From positions 124,001 to 188,000 of the forward strand of contig JARLJU010000022.1 of the NCBI GenBank assembly GCA_031291055.1: a stretch of 64,000 nt of DNA, read 5' to 3'. Below, in pieces: positions 37,299 through 46,154 of this stretch; the first letter of the stretch is position 1; every line of letters begins with the position of its first letter. Made by a program: the position numbers and the translations under genes. The stretch is from Rudaea sp. Its GTDB lineage: Bacteria; Pseudomonadota; Gammaproteobacteria; Xanthomonadales; Rhodanobacteraceae. The notes beneath the pieces were generated by a model. That model made no database searches. It had not been told where the DNA came from and saw only the letters and a list, made by a program, of their open reading frames with translations.

Positions 37299-37493
37299 GT
37301 GACCGTGCCTGAGGATCTACCACCCGTTCGTCCAGCCGCGCCGGATCCCGGCGACTGCTGTGGCGAAGGTTGCCCGCATTGCGTGCTCGATTTGTACGAT
37401 GCGGCGATCGAGCGCTACGAGGCCGAACTGGAAGCGTGGCGCGCGCGGCAGTCACAGAGCGGCGCAAACCGGGAAATTCCCACTGCAGGCTGA
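37299..37493 (+). CDS. Oxidoreductase-like domain small protein
   Basis: 64 residues from a GTG with AGGA upstream. The pattern DCCGEGCPHCVLDLYDAAIERYEAEL is the short oxidoreductase-like domain found at the N-terminus of some eukaryotic oxidoreductases and as stand-alone small proteins in proteobacteria. Four cysteines could bind metal or form disulfides. Role unknown. Confidence 0.8.
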   Translation: MTVPEDLPPVRPAAPDPGDCCGEGCPHCVLDLYDAAIERYEAELEAWRARQSQSGANREIPTAG

Positions 37494-37536
37494 CCCCCGG
37501 TGTGCAGGCTGGGGCTTGAAGAACATCGCGTTCGAC

Positions 37537-37581
37537 GAAAATGCCGGCATGCAATCTCCCCAAGCGGCTTGCATGCCGGCA
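37537..37581 (-). terminator. Rho-independent terminator of the diheme oxidoreductase
   Basis: A perfect 13-bp inverted repeat, TGCCGGCATGCAA and TTGCATGCCGGCA, with a 14-base loop lies just past the leftward stop at 37587 and is followed in that direction by TTTTCG. It also separates the convergent small gene at 37299. Confidence 0.75.
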
Positions 37582-37586
37582 ACACG

Positions 37587-39020
37587 TCAGAGCGAGCGCA
37601 GGAAATTCAGCAGATCCTGCTTTTGCGGCTCGCTCAAATTCCTGAACGAAGAAATCACGTTGCTGGCTTCGGAACCCTGGCTGGAATGCGCCAGGATTGC
37701 GGTCAGCAGGCCGCCATTTTGTGGCGTAGCGCGTCCGTCATGCAGGAAAAATATGCGCTGGCCCACGCCCCAGAGTGGTGCGGTACGGAACTCGTCTGGC
37801 CCGGCGGCGCCCTGCGATATCTGATCAGCCAATCCGGTGCCCATGTTGTGTACGAGCAAGTCCGAGTACAACGCTGCGGTTTGAGTATTGAGCCCAGCCG
37901 TGAGACTCGATGCCGTGGTCTGCAGCGACGGTGTGTGGCACAGATCGCAATGCACCTGGCCGAACAGGCTCTGGCCGTTGCGGATGGATTGCACCGGTGG
38001 GTTGCCTGGAATGCCGGTGTTCGACGGCGTTGGCGCCGCGAGGAAGCGCATGAACACGGAAAAGCCAACCGTATCGCTGGGGATCTGCGTGCCGGCCGCG
38101 TCGAAGTTCGTGTGATCTTCAGGGGTGCCATTGAATACGCAGGTGGCCGGCGGGTTGGCGCGTTTGTTCGGGAACAATTCATTGGTGACGCCCATTTCCA
38201 CGTTGTAGGCTTCGCCGGAAAAGATCTCCAGTGACTTGTTCTGCGCTTTCCAGCCGAAACGCGTGATCGAACCATCGTTGCCGCTGGTATTGGGATGCCC
38301 CGAGATTCCGAACTGATGCTTGAGACCGGAATTGGCATTCATGTTCGCGATGATTGCTGCATCAGCGATGTTCTCGATCAAGCCTGCACCGAATACCGGT
38401 GTGGGGATGCGGAAGATCAGGTTTCCCAATTGCTGCATCTGGTCGTAGTTGGGTTGCGCCAGATTGCACCCTGGCGCATCGCTGCGGCCGCTCACGGTGT
38501 AGATGTCGTGCACGCCGCCGTCGGCGATCTGTGTCAGGTTGCCGCTCGAGCTGACGACGAACGGAAAGCGCGTTTCGCGCACCGGACCGTCGGCAGTAAT
38601 GAACGTCGGTATCGCGTTTGTTGCGCCCGCATCACTGGCCGCGGCGATTTGTGGGTTTGGACCGATGAATGGATAGGCAGCCATGCTCGGGCTGCTGCCT
38701 CCGGCAAACGGCTGCGCATGGCAGGCACCGCAACTCGTGGCATTGAAGCCCGGTCCGAGGCCGCTGCCGGGTTCACCGGTCACGGCTCCGCTGACGGAAT
38801 CCACTTCCACAAATCGATTGAACCCATCCAGAAAATACTGCATCTGCGCCGCGCTCAATGTCGCCAGCGGCAGTCCGGCACCGACACTGCCGGCGCGGAC
38901 TCCGGGATCACTGGCGGGAGGTGGGTGGTTGGGGGATTGCGTGGCCGGAACCTGTGCAGACGCTCCGGCGCAGAATGCAGAAAGAAGCAAAGGAGTTACC
39001 AAAGCTAGTGCGGTCTTCAT
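37587..39020 (-). CDS. Diheme oxidoreductase (DHOR, DUF1111 thiol-oxidoreductase type)
   Basis: 477 residues with a signal peptide (to AGASAQ). Two c-type haem motifs are present: SCGACH near residue 97 and CDLCH near 358. The C-terminal APLWGVGQRIFFLHDGRA is the DHOR signature, as in cytochrome c peroxidase relatives. It is a periplasmic haem protein; the substrate in this family is unclear. GGGGAGA lies about 8 bases upstream of the ATG. No imelysin or partner cytochrome genes are adjacent. Confidence 0.88.
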   Translation of the reverse strand: MKTALALVTPLLLSAFCAGASAQVPATQSPNHPPPASDPGVRAGSVGAGLPLATLSAAQMQYFLDGFNRFVEVDSVSGAVTGEPGSGLGPGFNATSCGACHAQPFAGGSSPSMAAYPFIGPNPQIAAASDAGATNAIPTFITADGPVRETRFPFVVSSSGNLTQIADGGVHDIYTVSGRSDAPGCNLAQPNYDQMQQLGNLIFRIPTPVFGAGLIENIADAAIIANMNANSGLKHQFGISGHPNTSGNDGSITRFGWKAQNKSLEIFSGEAYNVEMGVTNELFPNKRANPPATCVFNGTPEDHTNFDAAGTQIPSDTVGFSVFMRFLAAPTPSNTGIPGNPPVQSIRNGQSLFGQVHCDLCHTPSLQTTASSLTAGLNTQTAALYSDLLVHNMGTGLADQISQGAAGPDEFRTAPLWGVGQRIFFLHDGRATPQNGGLLTAILAHSSQGSEASNVISSFRNLSEPQKQDLLNFLRSL

Positions 39021-39302
39021 GTTGTCGTCTCCCCGACGTGCCCGAATTGGCGGGCAAAGCCACCCCCCTTAAGGATGGCAGTCAAGCGTTTTCCCCAAGC
39101 CACACGTTGACCAAGAAAGAGTGAATAACACTTCGGCATGCCGGCTTCTGCGCACTCGCAGTGAAATTGTTGATAATGCTGCCGGATTGGCGCGCTGGCG
39201 GTCGCGCACCCAGGCTTTGCGAGACCGTTCGATGCGCGGTTGTTTTTGCGGCCGATGACCACAGTTATCTTGAACGTCCACCCGAGCCAGAAAGGAAGTG
39301 TC

Positions 39303-40334
39303 ATGCAATACCGGTTGCTTGGCCGCTCAGGCCTGAAGGTCCCCGCCTTGAGTTTCGGTACTGGAACATTCGGTGGCACCGGCGAGTTCTTCAGCAAGTG
39401 GGGTACGACCGACGTCACCGACGCCAAGCGCCTCGTCGATATCTGCCTGGATGCGGGCCTGAATTTCTTCGACACCGCCGACGTCTATTCCGCCGGCGCC
39501 TCCGAGGAAATCCTCGGCCAGGCGATCAAGGGCCGTCGCGACCGGGTGCTGATCTCGACCAAGGCCACCTTCTCGATGGGCAATGGCCCGAACGACAAGG
39601 GTTCGTCGCGCTTTCATCTTGTCCAAGCGCTGGACGCAAGCCTGAGGCGCCTCGGCACCGATCATGTCGATCTGTACTTCATGCACGGCTACGATGCGCT
39701 CACGCCGGTAGACGAAACCTTGCGCGCGCTCGACGACATGGTTCGCGCCGGCAAGGTGCGCTACATCGGCTGCTCGAATTTTTCCGGATGGCACGCGATG
39801 AAATCGCTCGCTACCTCCGAGCGCTACGGTCTTGCGCGTTACGTTGCCTATCAGGGATATTATTCGTTGATCGGTCGGGATTACGAATGGGAACTGATGC
39901 CGCTCGCGCTTGAGCAGGGCCTCGGCACGATGGTCTGGAGCCCACTGGGCTGGGGCCGACTCACCGGTAAAATCCGCCGCGGCCAGAAACCGGAGAAGGG
40001 GCGCATCCAGAGTGGCGGGGCACCGGGTGGACCGATTGTTGACGACGAGTATCTCTATGGCGTTGTTGATGCTCTGGACGTGGTGGCCAAGGAAACTGGC
40101 AAGACCGTTCCGCAGGTAGCGCTCAACTGGTTGCTGCAGCGCCCGACCGTGAGCAACGTCGTGATCGGCGCGCGCAATGAGGAACAGCTGCGCGCCAATC
40201 TCGGGGCGCTCGGCTGGAACCTGAGCGCCGAACATGTTTCCCTGCTCGATGCCGCCAGCCAGCGCACGCCCATTTACCCCTACTGGCATCAGCGCGATTT
40301 CAACGAACGCAATCCGAAGCCGACGACGTGGTGA
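39303..40334 (+). CDS. Aldo/keto reductase
   Basis: 343 residues, TIM-barrel AKR. Start MQYRLLGRSGLKVPALSFG and catalytic aspartate-tyrosine in FFDTADVYSAGASEE, lysine in ISTKATF, histidine in YFMHGYD; NADP-binding stretch VVIGARNEEQLRANLGAL. Members reduce aldehydes and ketones with NADPH; the closest pattern is the family of AKR with the GRSGLKV start (YajO/YghZ-like). AAGGAAG is 6 bases upstream. It overlaps the next gene by 7 bases. Confidence 0.9.
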   Translation: MQYRLLGRSGLKVPALSFGTGTFGGTGEFFSKWGTTDVTDAKRLVDICLDAGLNFFDTADVYSAGASEEILGQAIKGRRDRVLISTKATFSMGNGPNDKGSSRFHLVQALDASLRRLGTDHVDLYFMHGYDALTPVDETLRALDDMVRAGKVRYIGCSNFSGWHAMKSLATSERYGLARYVAYQGYYSLIGRDYEWELMPLALEQGLGTMVWSPLGWGRLTGKIRRGQKPEKGRIQSGGAPGGPIVDDEYLYGVVDALDVVAKETGKTVPQVALNWLLQRPTVSNVVIGARNEEQLRANLGALGWNLSAEHVSLLDAASQRTPIYPYWHQRDFNERNPKPTTW

Positions 40335-40624
40335 ACGCGGCGAAACTGCAACAGGTCGTTCGCGACAATGCGGCGCAGGAGCGCTACGAAATGCAGCTCG
40401 ATGGCGGCGTGGCGTTCGTGACCTACCGGCGATCGCCGGATGCCATAGTCCTGTTGCACGCGGAGGTTCCGCGCGAACTGGAAGGGCGCGGCCTCGGTTC
40501 GACCCTGGTGCGTTCGGTGCTCGAAGCGGTCCGAGCCAATGGCGAAAAGATCGTGCCGCGTTGTTCGTTCATCGCAGCCTACCTGCGGCGGCATCCCGAA
40601 TTCGCGGACTTGCTTGCCGACTGA
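40328..40624 (+). CDS. GNAT-family N-acetyltransferase (YjdJ/NATD1-like)
   Basis: 98 residues, starting at GTG 40328 or 40331 inside the 3' end of the aldo/keto reductase gene, so coupled to it. VPRELEGRGLGSTLVRSVLEAVR is the acetyl-CoA pyrophosphate loop, and CSFIAAYLRRHPEF is the typical end of the short YjdJ-type acetyltransferases. The acceptor is unknown. Confidence 0.85.
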   Translation: MVNAAKLQQVVRDNAAQERYEMQLDGGVAFVTYRRSPDAIVLLHAEVPRELEGRGLGSTLVRSVLEAVRANGEKIVPRCSFIAAYLRRHPEFADLLAD

Positions 40625-40774
40625 ACGGGAGCGTGGCGGCAAGCATCGCCAGGCGTGATTTCTGTTTTTCGCAGCAAAACCCACGTCGGTCTGTCTTGCC
40701 GAGATAGATGCGTGCCTTCGCGACGGCTTCAAAGCCGAGCGATGTCTTCCAATGCGCGTATGAGTAAAACACAA

Positions 40775-40801
40775 TTGCGTATCATTGTTTATTTGTATAA
40801 T
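40775..40801 (+). promoter_or_regulatory. Sigma-70-like promoter upstream of DUF72 gene
   Basis: TATAAT at 40796-40801 matches the -10 consensus, with TTGCGT at 40775-40780 as a -35 (15-bp spacer, short). It lies in the most AT-rich stretch of the neighbourhood, about 30 bases before the ATG at 40831. Confidence 0.5.
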
Positions 40802-40830
40802 TTATATTCGACGCAGCCGACGCTGGCACG

Positions 40831-41595
40831 ATGATCAAGCCGCGCAAACACATTCCTGAGGAAACCTGCGCACGCGTGGGCTGTGCCGGCTGGGCTGTGC
40901 CGAAAACCGGTGCGGCAGCGTTTCCTCTCGAAGGAAGTCATCTGAAACGCTATGCGGCGCGGTTCAATTGCGTGGAAATCAATTCTTCGTTCTATCGTTC
41001 GCACCGGCCTGCAACCTACGAGCGCTGGGCGGAGACTGTCCCGGTTTCGTTCCGGTTCTCGGTCAAGCTGCCGAGGACGATCACCCACCACGCGCGCCTG
41101 GCGGGCGTTTCCGCACAGCTTGATGCTTTTTTTGCCGGGGCGGGTGCACTCGGCGACAAACTCGGCTGGGTCTTGGTGCAGCTGCCGCCGAGTCTGCGGT
41201 TCGAGACCTCGGTGACGCAGCGATTCCTGGCAATGCTGCGGCGTCGTTACGCGGGTAGAGCGGCGATCGAACCACGCCATCCGACATGGTTCATGGCTAT
41301 CGTGGACAGGCTGCTGGTCGACTACCGTGTGGCCCGGGTCGCGGCTGATCCGGCAGTCGTGCCTGCCGCCGCCGCGCCTGGCGGCGACCTGCGTGGCGCG
41401 TATTTTCGCCTGCACGGCTCACCGGAAATATACTATTCCACATACGATTCGCGCTTCCTGGCGGCCAGGGCCAAACAGGTGCGGGCACTTGCTGCGAACG
41501 GCACGGATGTCTGGTGCATTTTTGACAACACTGCACTCGGGGCGGCGACCTCGAACGCGCTGGAGGTCATGCGAAGGCTGGTGGCTGCGACGTAG
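40831..41595 (+). CDS. DUF72 domain-containing protein
   Basis: 254 residues of the DUF72 TIM-barrel family: VGCAGWAVPK, YAARFNCVEINSSFYRSH, RFSVKLPRTITHHARL, LGWVLVQLPPSL, IEPRHPTWF, and YFRLHGSPEIYYSTYD followed by CIFDNTALGAATSNAL. Members are widespread but of unproven activity. The pattern is complete with no missing segment. Confidence 0.92.
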   Translation: MIKPRKHIPEETCARVGCAGWAVPKTGAAAFPLEGSHLKRYAARFNCVEINSSFYRSHRPATYERWAETVPVSFRFSVKLPRTITHHARLAGVSAQLDAFFAGAGALGDKLGWVLVQLPPSLRFETSVTQRFLAMLRRRYAGRAAIEPRHPTWFMAIVDRLLVDYRVARVAADPAVVPAAAAPGGDLRGAYFRLHGSPEIYYSTYDSRFLAARAKQVRALAANGTDVWCIFDNTALGAATSNALEVMRRLVAAT

Positions 41596-41667
41596 CGCGA
41601 AGGCCCAGAGTTGTCCATACCGGGACCGATGCGAAGATGAAAACCGGCGGGAAGCCAACCGCTGGTA

Positions 41668-42384
41668 TCAGGCCGGCAGCGCCGCGTTGTGGTAAACCTC
41701 CTGCACGTCGTCGAGCCCTTCGAGCCAGTCGATGAGATCGCGCAGGGTTTCGGCGACTTCAGCACTGACGGCAACGCGGTTTTCCGGGCGCATCACGACA
41801 TCGGCGCGCAGCGGCTTGAATCCGGCGCCGGCGAGAGCTTTCTTCACTGTCTCGAAGGATTCCTGAGAGCACAGCACGGTGCTCAATCCGGAATCGGTCT
41901 GCACATCATCGGCACCGGCATCCAGGGCGGCTTCGAGCAGTTTGTCCTCGGCACCCGGTTTGGCGGTGTCGAACACCAGTTCGCCCACGCGATGGAACTG
42001 GAACGCGACAGAACCGCTGGTGCCGAGGTTGCCGCCGTGCTTGGACAAGGCATGACGCACATCGGCAACGGTGCGCTGGGTATTGTCGGTCATCGTATCG
42101 ATGATCAGCGCGACACCGGAAGGACCATAGCCTTCGTAGCGCAATTCCTGCATGTTGTCTGCGCCGTCGGCGCCGGAGCCTCGCTTGATCGCGCGCTCGA
42201 TCGTGTCCTTGGTCATGTTCGCCGACAGTGCCTTGTCGATACCGGAGCGCAATCGTGCGTTGACGGACGGGTCCGCGCCGGTACGCGCGGCGATCGTGAT
42301 CTCGCGGATAAGCTTGGTGAACACCTTTGCGCGCTTGGCGTCCTCGGCGTTCTTGCGACCTTCGATGCTGGGGCCTCTGCCCAT
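41668..42384 (-). CDS. yebC: YebC/PmpR-family regulator/translation factor
   Basis: 238 residues starting MGRGPSIEGRKNAEDAKRAK, the invariant YebC start, with AGGA 6 bases upstream. RYEGYGPSGVALIIDTMTDN, ALSKHGGNLGTSGSVAFQF and the LIDWLEGLDDVQEVYHN end are typical. YebC proteins were described as transcriptional regulators; recent work on some members supports a role in easing ribosome stalls. The start MGRGPSIEGRK rather than MAGHSKWANIKH marks the second, non-RuvC-linked type. Confidence 0.93.
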   Translation of the reverse strand: MGRGPSIEGRKNAEDAKRAKVFTKLIREITIAARTGADPSVNARLRSGIDKALSANMTKDTIERAIKRGSGADGADNMQELRYEGYGPSGVALIIDTMTDNTQRTVADVRHALSKHGGNLGTSGSVAFQFHRVGELVFDTAKPGAEDKLLEAALDAGADDVQTDSGLSTVLCSQESFETVKKALAGAGFKPLRADVVMRPENRVAVSAEVAETLRDLIDWLEGLDDVQEVYHNAALPA

Positions 42385-42619
42385 ACGGATTCCTGTACTC
42401 GCGCGATGATGTAGGCGCGCATTTTCCCCCAGTCCGGCGCTCAGGCCAAGCCGGTGACCGGGAAATATCGCGTCCAATCGCCGGCTATGTTGCAGAGTGA
42501 CAATCAAAAATCGGTGTGCAGGCCATACCGGCTTGCTGCGTCAACGAGCAAATCAACCGCGGCCAGCAGACACCGGCGGCGGTCTGCAGCGCGACGGCGC
42601 TGCGGGCCGGATGCCGGCG

Positions 42620-42721
42620 CTATTTGTTTTTCTTCTTCTCGTTTTTCGCCGCCTTCTTTTCCTTCATGGTTTTTGCCGGCTTCTTCTTTTCGTCTTTCTT
42701 TGTATTCATGCCCTTGCTCAT
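42620..42721 (-). CDS. 33-aa lysine-rich small protein
   Basis: Starts MSKGMNTKKDEKKK with GGAG about 6 bases upstream and stops at TAG 42620. About half of the 33 residues are lysine, with no aromatic residue. Comparable lysine-rich peptides beginning MSKGM are familiar as uncharacterised small proteins in proteobacteria. It may bind nucleic acid or act on the ribosome; this is a guess from charge. Leftward, 235 bases upstream of the yebC start. Confidence 0.6.
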   Translation of the reverse strand: MSKGMNTKKDEKKKPAKTMKEKKAAKNEKKKNK

Positions 42722-42913
42722 GATGTTCTCCGAAGCTTGAGGATTGACTGGTCACGGGTTGCAGCGGGGTCTTCGCACTGCTCCGCGCGCATGTTTTAAC
42801 CCGGAACGCGGCATCTGCCTAGTGGGGGCAGGGCGACGTCAAAAAACTGCGGAATTCGCCGTGGCTGAGTTACGCTTGCTGCGCCACATCCTGCATTTGT
42901 GTGGAGGCCGCCC

Positions 42914-44578
42914 ATGAACCTGCGAACTGCTCCGGCGCGAACGAGTCTGCTGACCCTGATGCTGTCGCTCGGTGCGTGTGGCGGCGGTTCGTCCAACAGC
43001 ACTCCGGCGGCGGTGTCCCCGCCACCGCCGCCTCCCTCTCCGCCACCGGTACCCGTACCCACGCTCGACCCGCAGTACCTGGCATCCGCGCCGTCGCCGT
43101 TCGTGGCCGGCTGCGATGGCGTGGCACAGGACGGCACGGTTTATCCGAATGCCGAGGTCGAGCCGTATCTGGCGATCGATCCGTTGAACCCACAACATCT
43201 GATCGGCGTGTGGCAGCAGGATCGCTGGTCCACCGGCGGCGCGCGCGGCATCATCGCCGGCGTATCGAACGACGGCGGCAAAAGCTGGACGCAGCACGCA
43301 ATGCCGATGAGCCGCTGCGGCGGTGGCAACGCGATCAATGGCGGTGACTTCGAACGCGCCAGCAATGCCTGGGTGACGATCGCGCCCGATGGCACGGCCA
43401 ATATGATTGCGCTGGCGTTCAACGGGCAGCTGCTGGCGCCAGGTTCGCTCAGCGCCGTGCTGTCGAGCCGATCGAGCGACGGCGGAGCGAACTGGGGACC
43501 GGTCACCACGTTGATTCTCGACGGCCAGAATGCTTTCGATGACAAGGATGTGATCACGGCCGATCCGGTGAATCCGCAATTCGTCTACGCGGTCTGGGAC
43601 CGCCTGACCAGCGACAATACCGGCCCCAGTTATTTCACGCGCAGCACGAATGGCGGCGTCACCTGGGAAACACCGCGGGCGATCTACGATCCAGGCGTCG
43701 GCAAGCAGACCATCAGCAACGCGATCGTGGTCCTGCCCAATGGTACGGTAGTCGACATGTTCCTGGAGATTGATCCCACGCCCGCCAATGCCCTGACGTC
43801 GCATATTGCCGTGATTCGATCGACGGACAATGGCACGACCTGGTCTGCTCCGTTCAAGGTTGCCGACAATTTTTCCGTGGGCACGCGCGATCCCGACACG
43901 GGCGTGTCGATCCGCGACAGCGCGCTGATTCCGGAAATCGCCGTCGGCATCGGCGGCAGCCTGATCGTCGTATGGCAGGATTCGCGCTTCAGCAACGGGG
44001 CGCACGATTCGGTCGCGCTGGCGCAATCCGGCGATGGCGGCTTTACCTGGTCAGCGCCGGTCCGCGTCAATGCCGATGCCTCGGTGCCGGCGTTTTCGCC
44101 GATGGCGCACGTCCGCAGCGACGGTCTGGTCGGCGTGAGCTACTACGATTTCCGCGACAATACGGCCAATGCTGCCTCGCTGCTCACCGACTACTGGCTG
44201 GCGCGCTCGGCCGAGGCCGTGAACTGGCAGGAAACCCAGATTGCCGGACCCTTCAACCTGGCGCTCGCACCCGTCGTCACGACACCCGGCAGCGGCTATT
44301 TTCTCGGCGACTACCAGGGGCTCATCAGCATTGGTACGCTTTTCGTGCCCCTGTTCGTGCAGACCAACAGCGGAAATGTAGCCAATCCCACCGACGTGTT
44401 TGCGGCGCCTGCTGTTTCCGTCAGCGCGATGGCAACGGCCAAGCAGGTGCGGCTGCCGGAAAACGTGACCGTGGCATTTGTCGTGACGCCGGAACTGCGC
44501 CAACGGGTATCGCAGAATATCGCAAACGCAATGGAGCAACGTCTTCCGGGCTGGCGGCAAGCGCGACATCCGGATTGA
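42914..44578 (+). CDS. Lipoprotein with sialidase-like (Asp-box) propeller
   Basis: 554 residues; GGAGG upstream of the ATG at 42914. A lipoprotein signal with lipobox LGAC (cysteine about residue 22) is followed by a glycine-serine and proline-rich linker (PPPPPPSPPP). The rest is a propeller with Asp-boxes SNDGGKSW, SSDGGANW, STNGGVTW, STDNGTTW and SGDGGFTW. This resembles exo-alpha-sialidase and related glycoside-hydrolase propellers; arginine-triad residues could not be fixed by eye. It ends RQARHPD with no GFE tag, consistent with lipid anchoring instead. Confidence 0.85.
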   Translation: MNLRTAPARTSLLTLMLSLGACGGGSSNSTPAAVSPPPPPPSPPPVPVPTLDPQYLASAPSPFVAGCDGVAQDGTVYPNAEVEPYLAIDPLNPQHLIGVWQQDRWSTGGARGIIAGVSNDGGKSWTQHAMPMSRCGGGNAINGGDFERASNAWVTIAPDGTANMIALAFNGQLLAPGSLSAVLSSRSSDGGANWGPVTTLILDGQNAFDDKDVITADPVNPQFVYAVWDRLTSDNTGPSYFTRSTNGGVTWETPRAIYDPGVGKQTISNAIVVLPNGTVVDMFLEIDPTPANALTSHIAVIRSTDNGTTWSAPFKVADNFSVGTRDPDTGVSIRDSALIPEIAVGIGGSLIVVWQDSRFSNGAHDSVALAQSGDGGFTWSAPVRVNADASVPAFSPMAHVRSDGLVGVSYYDFRDNTANAASLLTDYWLARSAEAVNWQETQIAGPFNLALAPVVTTPGSGYFLGDYQGLISIGTLFVPLFVQTNSGNVANPTDVFAAPAVSVSAMATAKQVRLPENVTVAFVVTPELRQRVSQNIANAMEQRLPGWRQARHPD

Positions 44579-44596
44579 AACGTGCAGGCTGTCGAC

Positions 44597-45211
44597 ATGA
44601 ATCGCCAGACTCATCGCCTGTTTTTTGCATTGCTTCCGGATCCGCCACTTGTTCCCGCACTCGCGCAGGTGGCCGACAATATCAAGGCGATGAAGCTGAT
44701 CCGCGCCAGTTGGGTCGCGGCGTCGAAGTATCACATCACCCTGCATTTCCTCGGCGACTTTCCGGCGTTGCCGCCGGATATTGTCGATCGCGCGAAGGCG
44801 GCAGCGTCAAGCTTGCGCCACGCCCCATTTGATTTCGTGCTCGGCAACGTCGCAAGTTTCCGCGGCAGATTGCAGTCCCCTTGCGTGTTGCGCTGTGCAC
44901 GGGATTCAGATGTCGCTTTGCAATCATTCTGGAGCGAACTTGGCCACACGTTGATTGAACAGGGGCTTGGCGGAAACCTGGAGCGCCGGTTCACGCCGCA
45001 CGTGACCATTGCTTACGCCGACAAGACTCTGCCCGAACCGATCGCGATACAGCCGATTGTCTGGACGGCAAGCAGCTTCGTGTTGGTCGAGAGTCTGGTG
45101 GGCAAGTCGATCCACAACAGGCTGCAGACCTGGCCGCTCGATCCAGTCAGCGCGCACGCAGGCGAAAGCGCTCACGATAACCGGCCGGTGTCAGTGAAGT
45201 CTCGCGCTTGA
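44597..45211 (+). CDS. thpR: RNA 2',3'-cyclic phosphodiesterase
   Basis: 204 residues of the 2H phosphoesterase family. The two catalytic motifs are KYHITLHFLGDF and FTPHVTIAYAD (the H-x-T pair repeated), and the start LFFALLPD and the SSFVLVES stretch fit ThpR/LigT. It hydrolyses 2',3'-cyclic phosphate RNA ends. Its last 65 bases overlap the 3' end of the convergent GlxA-type gene. GTG at 44582 is an alternative start. Confidence 0.9.
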   Translation: MNRQTHRLFFALLPDPPLVPALAQVADNIKAMKLIRASWVAASKYHITLHFLGDFPALPPDIVDRAKAAASSLRHAPFDFVLGNVASFRGRLQSPCVLRCARDSDVALQSFWSELGHTLIEQGLGGNLERRFTPHVTIAYADKTLPEPIAIQPIVWTASSFVLVESLVGKSIHNRLQTWPLDPVSAHAGESAHDNRPVSVKSRA

Positions 45212-46154
45212 ACAGCTTGCGGAAACTCGGCACATCGCTGTAGCCGCAGCGCTCCACGACTTCATCAAAGCTCAGTTGCGTGGCCTCAAGCAGGGCCTTG
45301 GCGCGTTCGACACGAAGGTGCTGGATGTAACCGAGCGGGTTGGTGCCGAAGTGTGTGCGGAAATGCCGCAGCAGACTGCGCTCGCTCGTGCCGCAATGTT
45401 CTGCGAGCCGCGACACGCTGATCTGGTTGCGCAGTTCCTTGTCGAGGAAGTGTGAGATTTTTTCCGCGAGCGAGTGGCGCGGTTTTTCCAGCAGCGCCTG
45501 GCTTACATACGGCGCCTGGCTTTGCCGTTCGGCATCGAGCAGCATCATGCGGCCGGTCTGCTGGGCCAGTTCCTCGCCACCGGTTTGGGCAATGAACCGG
45601 ATCACCAGCGAAAACACGGCGGTGGAGGCACCCGTGGTGATCAGATCGCCATCTTCGATCAGCAGCGCCTGTTCTTCGAGCTGCACGCGTGGAAAATGCT
45701 TGCGGAAGGAATTGGCCAGCCACCAGCTCGTTGTCGCGCGATGGCCGTCGAGCAGACCGGTCATTGCCAGCAGCCAGGTTCCGCTGCAGGTTGCCGCCAG
45801 ACGCGCTCCGCGCAAATGCAACGATCGCAGCAACGCGATTTCCGGCGCGAATTCGTCGCGACGACCGAGCAGGTCGCGTGGGCGTTGGTGGTCGATTCCG
45901 GGCACGAGCACGGCGTCGAAACGCCGGTTGCGGCCGAGTGGCTTGATCCCGCTGATCTGGATGCCTGACTCCGTGCGCACGTGGCTGGCGTCGCGCGCGT
46001 TGAACACCACACTCTCGAAGCGCGGCGCATCGGCAGGCGAGCGGATCTGCGCAAGCCGTTGGGCGACGTGCAGCGCGTCCACCGGCCCGGCCAGACTTGA
46101 CAGCATGCAGCCATCGAAGGCGAGCAAGCCTAGGCGAAAATTTTTTCTAGTCAT
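45147..46154 (-). CDS. GlxA-family regulator (DJ-1/PfpI domain plus AraC DNA-binding domain)
   Basis: 335 residues. The N-terminal half is DJ-1/PfpI-like (LGLLAFDGCMLSSLAGPVDAL; nucleophile-like cysteine in LAATCSGTWLLA). The C-terminal half is an AraC domain with two helix-turn-helices: VSRLAEHCGTSERSLLRHF and FDEVVERCGYSDVPSFRKLF. Such regulators control catabolic genes for small nitrogen compounds. Its ATG overlaps the stop of the upstream secreted-protein gene (ATGACTAG), so the two are translated together. Confidence 0.92.
   Translation of the reverse strand: MTRKNFRLGLLAFDGCMLSSLAGPVDALHVAQRLAQIRSPADAPRFESVVFNARDASHVRTESGIQISGIKPLGRNRRFDAVLVPGIDHQRPRDLLGRRDEFAPEIALLRSLHLRGARLAATCSGTWLLAMTGLLDGHRATTSWWLANSFRKHFPRVQLEEQALLIEDGDLITTGASTAVFSLVIRFIAQTGGEELAQQTGRMMLLDAERQSQAPYVSQALLEKPRHSLAEKISHFLDKELRNQISVSRLAEHCGTSERSLLRHFRTHFGTNPLGYIQHLRVERAKALLEATQLSFDEVVERCGYSDVPSFRKLFKRETSLTPAGYRERFRLRAR

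Noticed and set aside
37542..37581. 13-bp inverted repeat as a possible insertion or attachment site
   Set aside because: Its position right after a stop, with TTTT following in the leftward direction, is fully explained as a terminator.
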